This document shows, piece by piece, positions 45,501 to 57,500 of a stretch of 64,000 bases of DNA. A program made the position numbers and the translations under genes. How positions within the stretch are numbered: the first letter of the stretch is position 1; every line of letters starts with the position of its first letter. Source of the stretch: Theristus sp. LFF4_11 (taxonomy: Eukaryota > Nematoda > Chromadorea > Monhysterida > Xyalidae); the NCBI GenBank assembly GCA_030248135.1, contig JASANC010004302.1, forward strand, positions 22,091 through 86,090, in the 5' to 3' direction. Below the pieces are notes generated by a model. That model worked only from the letters and a program-made list of their open reading frames with translations. It did no database searches and was not told where the DNA came from.

Positions 45501-48500
45501 ATGGTTTCCAAATAACCCCCCCCCCAAAAAAATAAAGCCCCCCCCCCAAAAAATAACCCCCACCCCCAGAAGTCGCTGAAGAAATAAACCCCCATGGGGG
45601 TTTATTAGAGGTAATACGGTATGTAAACCTTCATGTTGCTTGTGGCTGCGTAAAAAGTGTATGTAACCATCTTTAGCGTCAGAGCGTTTTTTCAACTGCT
45701 TTCTGATTTTCTGACGTTATTTGCGTTTTTTTGAGCGAACGGACTCAGAACCGTAGGCAACCTGTCGAACTGTCGAATGCCGTGATGAATTTCGATTTAC
45801 TAACTGAAACCGTAAAATCGACAAGACAAGACAGAAACAAAAGTGCATTTTTGCTCTGTTTCGTTTCAGGTGGTCAACAGTTCGAACTGGACTTGGTGAT
45901 TGTGCTGGACAGCTCGCAAAGTATCGGCCCGCAGAACTTCACGCTGGTTGGTGTCGTTTTTTTTTCTTTTAGTTCTGCGACTCGATTTCATTTTTGATGC
46001 GGCAATTCAAAATGGTCCTGCTTTCTCAACGGTGTCACTTCAGTGCCCCAAATTTCAAATTATTCCCGCGTCATGAATGAAGTTGCTTACCTATCTGTGC
46101 TTGCATTTAGGCTCGGAACCAAAATAAAAGATGACAAAAGAAAACACTTTTCAATTAGATGTAATTTGGTTATTTATTTAATTCAATTTTACAGGTTTCC
46201 GTATGATAATACGCTTCTTAATCCAATAAATTTCCTGGGTTTCTCAAAATGAATAAATAAAGAAATCAAAATTGATTTCAGGTGAAAAACTTTATCGCCC
46301 AATTGGTCAGCCGGTACACGATCGGCCCATCAGCGGTTCAAGTTGGCTACGCAGTCTTCAATGATCAAATTCGGAATTCGTTTAATCTGAATGACCACAA
46401 TGATGTTGGCTCGTTAACAATGGCGATTCAGAACGCACCATACACAGCCGGCCTGACCAATACGGCACTGTAAGGCGGATTTTATAAAAAAAATTGAATT
46501 TCAATGATATTGTATTAAAAAATAGCGCAATTGACATTCGTTTGCTTTTAGTCGTTGGGCGAATGAATGATTTTTTTTCGTTGATTTCAGTGGCCTCGAC
46601 AAAGCGCGTTCAATTTTGACTGGCCCCGGCTCGCGGCAGACCGCCTGCAAAGCGGTGATATTGTTCTCGGATGGACGGTTTGGCTTTCTCACTGGCTTTT
46701 TTGTTTTTTTTTGCTGCAGTTCCGGGGCAACCGCGGCATTCTAGCAAAACCGCAAACAGTTGATCTTTATGTGTTTGAACGGTAACCGGACATTTCCCGC
46801 GCGGACATTTCCCAAACGGACATTTCCCGCGCGGACATTTCCCGCGCGGACATTTCCCGCACCGGACTTTTCCCGCGCGGACATTTCCCGCGCGGACTTT
46901 TCCCGCGCGGACATTTCCCGCGCGGACTTTTCCCGCGCGGACATTTCCCGCGCGGACTTTTCCCGCGCGGACATTTCCCGCGCGGACATTTCCCGCGCGG
47001 ACATTTCCCGCGCGGACTTTTCCCGCGCGGACATTTCCCGCGCGGACATTTCCCGCGCGGACATTTCCCGCGCGGACATTTCCCGCGCGCACATTTCCCG
47101 CGCGGACATTTCCCGCGCGGACATTTACCGCGCGGACATTTCCCGCGAGGACATTTCCCGCGCGGACATTTCCCGCGCGGACATTTCCCGCGCGGACATT
47201 TCCCGCGCGGACATTTCCCGCACCGGACTTTTCCCGCGCGGACATTTCCCGCACCGGACATTTCCCGCGCGGACATTTCCCGCACCGGACATTTCCCGCG
47301 CGGACATTTCCCGCACCGGACATTTCCCGCGCGGACATTTCCCGCGCGAACATTTCCCTCGCGGACATTTCCCGCGCGGACATTTCCCGCGCGGACATTT
47401 CCCGCGCGGACATTTCCCGCGCGGACATTTCCCGCAGCGGACATTTCCCGCGCGGACATTTCCCGTGCGGACATTTCCCGCGCGGACATTTCCCGCGCGG
47501 ACATTTCCCGTGCGGACATTTCCCGCGCGGACATTTCCCGTGCGGACATTTCCCGCGCGGACGGACATTTCCCGCACCGGACATTTCCCGCGCGGACATT
47601 TCCCGCACCGGACATTTCCCGCGCGGACATTTCCCGCGCGGACATTTCCCGCGACCGGACATTTCCCGCGCGGACATTTCCCGCACCGGACTTTTCCCGC
47701 GCGGACATTTCCCGCACCGGACATTTCCCGCGCGGACATTTCCCGCACCGGACATTTCCCGCGCGGACATTTCCCGCGCGGACATTTCCCGCGGACATTT
47801 CCCGCGGACATTTCCCGCGGACATTTCCCGCGCGGACATTTCCCGCGGACATTTCCCGCGGACATTTCCCGCGGACATTTCCCGCGGACATTTCCCGCGG
47901 ACATTTCCCGCGGACATTTCCCGCGGACATTTCCCGCATTTTCAGACATTCCCGGATATCTCCATTAGCGCAAGCACCTGTACTCTTTTGTGCTATAGTG
48001 GCTGCATTGAGAAATTCTGCCGTACCCGTATTTTAAATCGACACTTTTAAATTTTAAAATGGGAAATGTCCGCGCGGGAAATGTCCGGTGCGGGAAATGT
48101 CCGCGCGGGAAATGTCCGCGCGGGAAATGTCCGGTGCGGGAAATGTCCGGTGCGGGAAATTTCCGCGCGGGAAATGTCCGGTGCGGGAAATGTCCGCGCG
48201 GGAAATGTCCGGTGCGGGAAATGTACGTCCGCGCGGGAAATGTCCGCACGGGAAATGTCCGCGCGGGAAATGTCCGCACGGGAAATGTCCGCGCGGGAAA
48301 TGTCCGCGCGGGAAATGTCCGCACGGGAAATGTCCGCGCGGGAAAAGTCCGCGCGGGAAATGTCCGCGAGGGAAATGTCCGCGCGGGAAAAGTCCGCGCG
48401 GGAAATGTCCGCGAGGGAAATGTCCGCGCGGGAAAAGTCCGCGCGGGAAATGTCCGCGCGGGAAAAGTCCGCGCGGGAAATGTCCGCGCGGGAAATGTCC

Positions 48501-51500
48501 GCGCGGGAAAAGTCCGCGCGGGAAATGTCCGCACGGGAAAAGTCCGCGCGGGAAATGTCCGCGTGGGAAATGTCCGCGGGAAATGTCCGCGGGAAATGTC
48601 CGCGCGGGAAATGTCCGGGAATCGTTTGAACCTGGACCCGAAACTGAAATAAAAAACTAATTGTTGATTTCAAAACAAACCTTTCCAGACATGACATCGG
48701 CGCTGATCCAGTGCCGATCGCAACCGACATTCGCATTCGCCTTGGCGCCGTCCTCGAGGCGGTTGGTGTTCCCGGCGTCAACGGTTTCCTTCGTCCAATC
48801 GACTACACGGAGTTGCTGGCTGTGGCGGGACGCGCCAATTGGGTGTTCGAAGTGAACGACATTGGGCACATTGGCGACATCATGACCCCACTGTCTTCGG
48901 CGCTCGACTGTCGACAGCCAACACGGTGTACGTGTTTTTTTAGTTCAGAGTCATTTTGTTGTTGGTGTTCGTTCAACGGAGAGTTTTTTTTGGTTTTTTT
49001 TCACTGTTGTTTGCATTATGCATCTTAAACACCTTGAGGCCAACTCAATAACATATCCAACTATCTGATTGGTTGGTCGTCACGTGATGCATGGATTCTG
49101 TGCAAGACGACCGCCTCAATTCTCTGCAATTCGTGCACAGAGAATGCATGCATCAACCAATCAGCTAGTTGGATATGTTTTGGAGTTAGACTGTACTGTG
49201 CACATCTTCGTTCGTGCCGTGCGAGCTGTTGTTGAAGGCCTGTGTTTTGGAGTTTTATGACATGCCAAATAAAATGTCCAAAGCGGTGTCCAGTCCCGGA
49301 AAGAAAACGTATAAAAAACATCCAAAAATAAACCTTCTTCTGCTACAGGCAACGCAGACGTTGTGTTCATCGTTGAGACGTCGGAACGGGTCCAACCGAT
49401 CGCGCATTCAGTGAGTGTTGTTTCCAATGTGCACGCTGTGATTGTTGCCAGCGCTCTGTTTGTCTTTCAGTTGTCGTGAAAAAAATTGTAATAAATAAGA
49501 AAGTTGCGAACAACCGAATAACTACAACTGTGTGGTGATGCTGTTTATTACTGCAGTTTTCTATTATTGTCGAAAGGTTGTGGTAGATTCAGTAATAAAA
49601 ACTTGAACATTTCTACCTGAGTTTACAATCTACTGATAGCAAATAGCCTAGAAGCGTAGTGGTAAAGTCTGTTTATCAGAACTGTTTAGACAAGCAATGA
49701 CGTCATCAAGTGCTCTTTTTTCTATACATGATAAAAGCACGGAAAGCACGGTTCTCATAGACAGACTGGAGCTTCATCTTACCCTGGTTCAAAGCATTTC
49801 GGTATATTTCAAACATGCGGTAGACGGTAGATGCGGCATTTAGTATAGTCTGCTTATTAGAAGCGATCTTTCCATTGCAAACCGTGTGCGTCCGCCCCGA
49901 AGATGACGTCATGATTGTCTGACAGTTTCCAACCAGCAGATTTTACCATCTGTGATTCGCCACTCTGTTCTCTTGCGTTAATGGGCATTCATGAATTAGT
50001 ATTTAGTGATCGCGTAGCACAGCTACGCGTCACTAGATACTGCTTCATGAATGCGCCTTCACCCATTGCAGATGCTAGCAGCGGTTAAGAGCATGTCGGC
50101 GCAAATGCAACCGTCAGAGCAAGGCCATCACATTGCGCTCGTCCACTTCAGCAGCCCGGACCAGCGAACCGGTGTCTTGTTCAATTTAGTCGACACGAAT
50201 ACGGTCGCAACGATTGATGGAAAAATCGACGCCTACAATCCGACGACGTCGCTTGGGATTACTGATTTAGACCTGTGAGTGTTGTTGTTTGCTTTGTTGT
50301 TTTCAAAAAATGGAACATTTGCTGATTGGTTGAATCACGCTGGAAGGACGACCAATCGCCGTGTGCCCAATGCTAATCTGACGTTACGGCGTTCCTATTT
50401 TAATGAGAAGTCCCAAACAAGAATTTCACAAGACACCTCAACTCTGAAACGTAGTTTTAACCCATTTTTTACCCATACGGTATTTTTGCCCAATTTTTAC
50501 CCAAGAATTTGTGTTCAAATTTTACCCAATTTTTTACCCAACTCCATTTCAGCGGTCTACAGTTGGCCAATGACGGCGTGTTTGTAAGCGGGCAGGATCG
50601 ACCGGATGCGAAGAACTACGCGATCATTATTGCGGAAGGATTGTGAGTTTGTGTGTACCGTCTGCATGTTGGAACCTGGCAGAGATCCTAATTGTTATTG
50701 AGATGACGTCACGGAATAATGTGGCGGGGCACCAAGAAACAATGGACCGACCTAAGGAAATATCCAAGTGTTCTCGATCTAAACCAACATTCCAAATACG
50801 AATTTTAGAGTCCAGAGCCTCGAATTTCACTAGAAGTTCACTTTTCCGGTCGTCAGCGATGAAACATTTTATTGATTTTTTTATCTGAACTAAAGTAGAA
50901 CAAGTTACACAAATACAAAACTGGAATCAATCATTGAAAACAGCTACGACCACGCGATCAACTGCTGTCCGTCGCCGTTCGGCTCCGCGGCGACCCTGCG
51001 CAGCAAGGCGGACGTGTTCGCGATCTCTGTAGGGCCACAGCCGATGCTCGGCAACTTGGCCCAATTGACCACCGGTTCGGCGAGTGATCTGTCGAAGGTG
51101 TACGCTCTGAAAAATTTCTCGCAGTTGATCACGCGCATCAAAACCGATGCGGAGTCGAGTTGTACGGCGACGACGACGTCGACCAGCTTGGCGACTACGA
51201 CCAGCACACCGATGACGACGATAACGCCAAGTAATATGCCGAAATCTATACCAAGAAACATTTATTCCATGCTAAAAAATGCCGCATGGCGAAATTGCCG
51301 CTGTGCTCTTTATGCTGATTTATTTTTACAGCATTTTTTGTTAAATTTTGAAATGGATTTTCGGCAGAGAATGAATCTGATATGTGGATTTTGGCGTCGA
51401 ACAAACTTCGGAATGCATTTTGGTACGCATTTTGGCATTTGTCAATACGGCAATATTGCCAGGCCACCTGAACTGAATGAAACCATTGTGATCCAAGAAA

Positions 51501-54500
51501 TTCAAAATGCTCGTTTGTGATGGGTAAACCAGCCGTTGAAAACTGGCTTTCGAAACCGTTGAAACCAAGTTTTTATGTTTGAGATGAAAAATAATCGACA
51601 TTTTTTCAGCTACTTGTGATCAGTTCGACGCCATAGTGATCATTGACAGCTCGGAGAGTATCACCAGTAACTATTACGAACAGGTTGGCTAAATTCGCAG
51701 GTTTTAACAGTTTTAACTGTAATGTGTGGTTAAATGCGTTAAAATGTGTTTTACCTCACTGTAAATTACAAAATCTATTCAAAAAAACCGCGCGCAGATC
51801 AAACAATTCGCGTCTTCACTGGTGCGTCGTTTCACGATCGGTGTCGGCCACGCGCGCTTCGCTGTCATTGTCTTCAACGACGTCGTCCGCAACACCATCA
51901 AACTCGATCAGTACTCGGACACTACGACGCTTGCTGATGCCATCCTCAAGTTGCCCTACACTACTGGTCAAACGAATACTGGACTGTTGGTGGAATGCAT
52001 TGTTTTTTTGTTTTTTTTTTGTTTTTTGTGTCATTCACGCAAAAAGTCTCAATTGAGGTCCCCCCAATAATGCATCCATAAGGAACGCAAAGGTGTAACG
52101 GTGATTTTCCAGTGGTACAGCTAGCGTAACAGGTTTTTAGAGCTGTCATTTTCGGAACTTTATTCAGAAACTCATTTGGGGTCTCGTTTGGAACCTTTGA
52201 GGGCCGTGACTTGGGAGCTCTCTTGAGACTATTGATACTTGAGCGTTGATTCGTTGGATGAGAATATTTAAAAAAAACTCTGTTTTCAGAGCCTTTCAAA
52301 CGGCTTTGGACATGCTTGGTGGCAGTGGGGCACGCCCCGACTATCCGAAAGCAGTGCTGTACTTCTCAGACGGACGGTTGGCTTTATGTATTTGGGACTT
52401 TTATTGCTTTTTTTAATCTCAAGCCACCATTTTTGGTTTGCTTTCTTGTGGTTTTAATCAACCAGCAACTGGTTAATGTGTGAATGAATTTTGTTTGTTT
52501 AGTGTAAAGATCATTGCAATTTTTTCAAACTTTACGTTTTTTCCAGGCACAACATCGGCACCGATCCAGTGCCAATAGCGGCGCAGATCAAATCGCGCTA
52601 CAAATCAGCGATAATTTCAATCGGTGTACCCGGCATCAACGGGTGGCTGAAGCCGATTGACTACGCCGTGGGTGCCATTTTTATTATTTTGGCGCCGATT
52701 TTATTCAACGGGTGAAATTTGCCCAAATTTGGGCAATACAAAGTTTTTTCTGCCAAAGCGAAAAGACATCTTATTCAAAGTCTATCATCTAAACTCATAA
52801 ATACGGAAGACGCATATAAAAGGTAGAATATGGATTTGTGGAACCAATGAGAAACTTTTTTTTGTTTTTTAGGAACTGCTTGCAATCAGTTCTGGCGATG
52901 GCTACGTGTTCAACGTGACAGAGTACAGTCATTTGCCCGACATCATTCATGACATTCAACTGTTGCTCCCCTGTACCCCCGGTCAATGTACGAGAATCTG
53001 TCAGGAATTTTGAAAGTTCAACGTTTCCGTAAAAAACTTTCCAACGAAAACTTACTTTTTTGAAGGTATGGGCGACATTGTGTTCGTTGTCGAAACGTCC
53101 GAACGTATCGGACCAATTATTCATGGGGTACGTTTTGTTTTTTCAGCAGTTTGCGATCATTTCAAATCTAATTGCATGTACCTTATGACGATATTTAGTC
53201 GCTGCTCTTTATACTCGCTCCACGAAAGCCTGCGGTTGTAAGAGCTTTGTCTGTCGCAAATCGTTGAAAAATTGTCAACGTTATTTTGCCCCCCCCCCCC
53301 AACAGAATAATGGGAGTGCTAGCTTTAACTTCTGGGTTACTACTGCTATCCATTATTGCGCTCAATGGCTTCAAAAGTCCAGATTTTTATGCAGAATATT
53401 GAACAGATTTTTCAAAGAAAAATCTGCCAGCGAATAACTGAGAAACAAGCTCAGTTGCTCGGAGCAGTTCCTAAACATCCAAATGAACAGCATTTTCAAC
53501 GAAAAAAATCGCCAAAAACCACCGGAACTTCAGTTGTTCGAAGCTGTCCTGAACATGACACGTCTGTTCAACGTGTCACCGACAAAGAACCACGTGGCGC
53601 TGGTGCATTTCTCGAGTCCGAACTCGAAAACCGGTGCGCTTTTCGGGTTGGGCGAGAAAAACACGTACAACGAAGTGGAGACTGCTGTGCGCAATCTGAA
53701 CATTGACGCGATCATGGGCATCACCGACTTGGATTTGTGCGTTTTTGTGGGCTAATTTTTGGCGGAATTTTACTCAAATTTGTGGACATAATGATCATTG
53801 TTGAAGAAACCGGCCACACATTACTGTCTTTTATTACAACGGCGCAGCCTCAAGGGCTGCGTGAAAATTTTCAAGGAGAAAGTCGAGAAGTAAAAAAACT
53901 ACAAATCGAGAGCTGCAAGGGTTGCGTAAAGTATTGCATCGCAAGTTTACCCCATGATAATCTTGCAGGCTTCTTTTACGTTGTTGTTTTTTCAGGGGCC
54001 TATTTCTCGCATTGAACGGAATTCTGATCCCGGAACAAGATCGCCCAACCGCTCCAAACTTTGTCATTCTGCTCGCCGAGGGATTGTACGCTGTGATTTT
54101 GAATTTTTTTGATAAAATTTTTTTTCAGTCTGCATAACTAGCGCAATATTGAATTTAAAAATTGACCGACTGCTAGGAAAATAGCGATATTTCAGTAAGC
54201 GTTACAATTTTTGAATTTCAAATTCCAGTCCACCTCTGCCGAGAAACGATAATTTTGCTGTTAAAATTGGCGTTAACTTTAGTTGTAACTTTGATAACAA
54301 CATCTGACAGTTATGCATGCATTTGAATAACTAAACTGAACTGATTTAACGTAAATAACGTGAGATAAACGTAAATTTCAGTTACGATCGTTCGCTGCTC
54401 TGCTGTCCCAGTCCGGTCGGCACAGGTGCATTGCTTAGTCAACACGCATCCGTCTACGCGGTCGAAGTGGGACCGCAGCCTGACCACCAAATGCTCGTCA

Positions 54501-57500
54501 ATCTCACTGGAAATGCCGCCAATGTACTGGACATTTTCGAATCTTATTTGAGAACTAGAATTGTTTTTGCATTGTAATGCTCCTGTTTGATCGAGAGCTG
54601 AAGAAGTTTGGAAGTATACAACTGTAAACTTTAAAAGTTGACAAGTTTAGAACAGTATCTAAACTTTTAGAAGTTTAAAAGTTTAGACTTCTAAACATTG
54701 GATGTTAAGCAGTTCTTAAGTCAAGAGCGAAAACGTTTACAATAATGCAAAAGAAGGCCCGAACTGCCTCTAACTCTACTTGAACCTTTCCAACTTCACA
54801 CTTTCTAAACATTCATGTATGCAAAAGGCCGAGTTATCCTTGAACCTTTCCAACTTCACACTTTCTAAACATTCATGTATTCACAGATTTTCACGATGGC
54901 CAACTTCGAAACAATGGTCGGTCAAATCAACCAGATCATCGACGCGCCGTGTGGCGCAACAACAGTGTCCACAACGACAACAAGCACAACGACAAGCACC
55001 CCAACAACCTCAACCTCAACACCCGGTTGGTTTGTTGGTTCCAATTTCAAGGGGCGCATAAAACTTGTGCCCGAGCATATGGGAAACTGTTACCATTTGC
55101 GTCATTGCGTATTGTCGTCACACAGCAATACGATTTTTATGCTCTGACCATTCCTGTGAAGCGACAGTTTGACAGAATGAGGTGAACATCTTTTCTCTTA
55201 TCGAAATTTGTCCTTGTTCTAATCGGGCACCTTTCGCTGGTTCCGTCTTTTGCTGAAAAGATCTAAAGTCTTTAGGTAGTGTACTGTAGATTAAAGGACA
55301 GATCCAAACAAATGTACTGTACTGTATTGTGGATTTATTCAAACGTGTCCGGACTAACGTGACGTCATTTTATTTAAAAACGCCCGTTTGTCAAAGTACA
55401 GGCTCTAAAATTTCAGTTTGGTGTGACTGATTCGACATTCACCATTTGTTTACGGGAAGAAATCGGCTAAACGGATAGTCTGGTTTGCTGTGAACGACAA
55501 GCGCATGTTTGGTGACACATGACGTCATTTCAGTGGGACACGTTTAAAAAAATAGGCCATACATGCATACGTTTTGAGACTGACACCGGCCAAGTCAACA
55601 TGTTCCACCATGGGCTCACGGATATCACCCAAACCGTCAACTACTGCTCCCTCTTCGACTCCAGTTTTTCCCCTTTTTCTCCACCCACACACTCCAGCAC
55701 TCTGTCAACTCGACCTGCTGATCATACTCGACGGCAGCGAAAGCATCACACGTCACGGCTTCGAGCAAGTACGCCAGTTCGTGACGTCACTAGTGCGTGA
55801 CTACGCCGTCTCGCCAGCTGGCGTCCGAATTGGCTTCGTCGCGTATAGTGACGGCGTTTACGCGTCGGCCGATCTGAATCAGTATACAACGGTTGAAACG
55901 CTGGCGAACGCTATTAACGCGGTGCAGTATATACCGGGCGAGACGAATACGGGCGCGTTAGTTTCAACGGAAACACCAAAATCCATGCCAAAATTCATTC
56001 CAAGCTAAAATTTCAAGCCGTGCCGAAACTTTGCATGGTGCTCTGATGATTTGACTTTTTTGGCAGTTTTTTAAATTTCAGATGGATTAGCATGGAATAA
56101 ACTTTGAAATGGATTTTGGCACGAATTTTGGCATAGATTTAGGTTTTGTTGTTCAGGCATTTCAAGTTCGAAATTGACAATCTGACATCATAACTCCAAG
56201 AGCCCAGCTTTGTTTCCAGTGCCTTTCAACGAGCCCTCGACATCCTGAACACTGACCGGCGACCGACGTCGAAAAAGGGTGTGCTGTATTTCTCCGATGG
56301 AAGGTTTGTGATATCGTGCTTTGAAAAGTTTAGAAGTTTAGAAGCTTGAAAGGATAATACTTTAGAAGTTTCGACATAGAGATGATCCAACCAGGCGGTG
56401 CGATGGTCAAAAAGCCAAACTCAAAATCGAATGTACAGTCAAGCCTCAGCAAAGTCAGATTCCAGCGTTGAATGAACAAAAAAAACAATCCCACCCAGAA
56501 GAGTCCTCATGAGCTGCCACCTTTATGGTTTTTATCATTATTGCACCGTCGAGAAATGAATGAGCAATACTACATTGTACAATGACAACTCAAAAAGAAA
56601 ACTTACAAAACAAGTCCATCCACACGAATCCTTGATGGACTCATCAACTATCGGGTTTCTATCTACCATTTTTATTGCAATACCAAGACAATTCAAAAAC
56701 AAAAAACATTGCGAAATCGCAGACACAATCTCGGCGTCGACCCAGTGCCGCTGGCCAGCACGATCCGCAGCAACTTCGGCGCCCGAATCGTGTCTGTCGG
56801 TGTGCCCGGCATCAACGGCTTCCTTCGCCCGGTCGACGTCGACGAGCTGAAGGAGATCAGCGGTCGCACGGACGACGTGCTCGTTCTGAACGACGTCGCC
56901 GACTTGCCGGCGCAAAAGCAACGAATCGAACAGCTGCTACCGGCGTGTCCGCTCGAGTGTCCGTGATTTTGGAGACACGCACTACTTCTTTTCAGTTTTT
57001 TTTCTTGAGTTTCTTTCTCTGAAGCGCTCAACATTCCCCTAGATGCTTTAATTTTAAAGAAGTTTTATTGTTCTAGACACACCTCCTTTGCTCGCTAGAA
57101 TACGGCCGAAGAATATTTTGATCAATCGGGTTCACCTCGCCGTAGTGTACAAAATGTTTAGATGGTCTTTGGTTTTTCTGCACCGTGGTTGTGTTTTTTT
57201 GTCAGCAGCACTCTATCATTTGATGTTTTAGTTTTATTCAGCACAATATCGGAATTTGGTGAACATATTGTACAGTGAGAAAAACACTGCCATCGTGTGT
57301 TTTGAGCGAAAAAAATAAAGAAATTCATACGAACGTGAAGGCCTAACATAGGTTTTTCAATACACTGTGTGGTTTAGGTTTCGGTGACATCGTCTTTGTT
57401 GTCGAGACATCGGAGCGGCTCGGTCCAAATATTCCGTCTGTAAGTTTTTCGTGCGAAAACTGTTCTGGAATATCTGTTTGTCATTTTTCATGTTAAAGTT

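Noticed and set aside
46784..48618. CRISPR-like array
   Set aside because: The repeat units are directly contiguous with no spacers, and the setting is a eukaryotic intron.
46610..48781. ORFs of 190-435 codons on both strands with repeating GKCPRG, AREMS or ADISR-like peptides
   Set aside because: They exist in several frames and both strands because the 15-bp unit has no stop in most frames; they are translations of the foldback arms, not genes.
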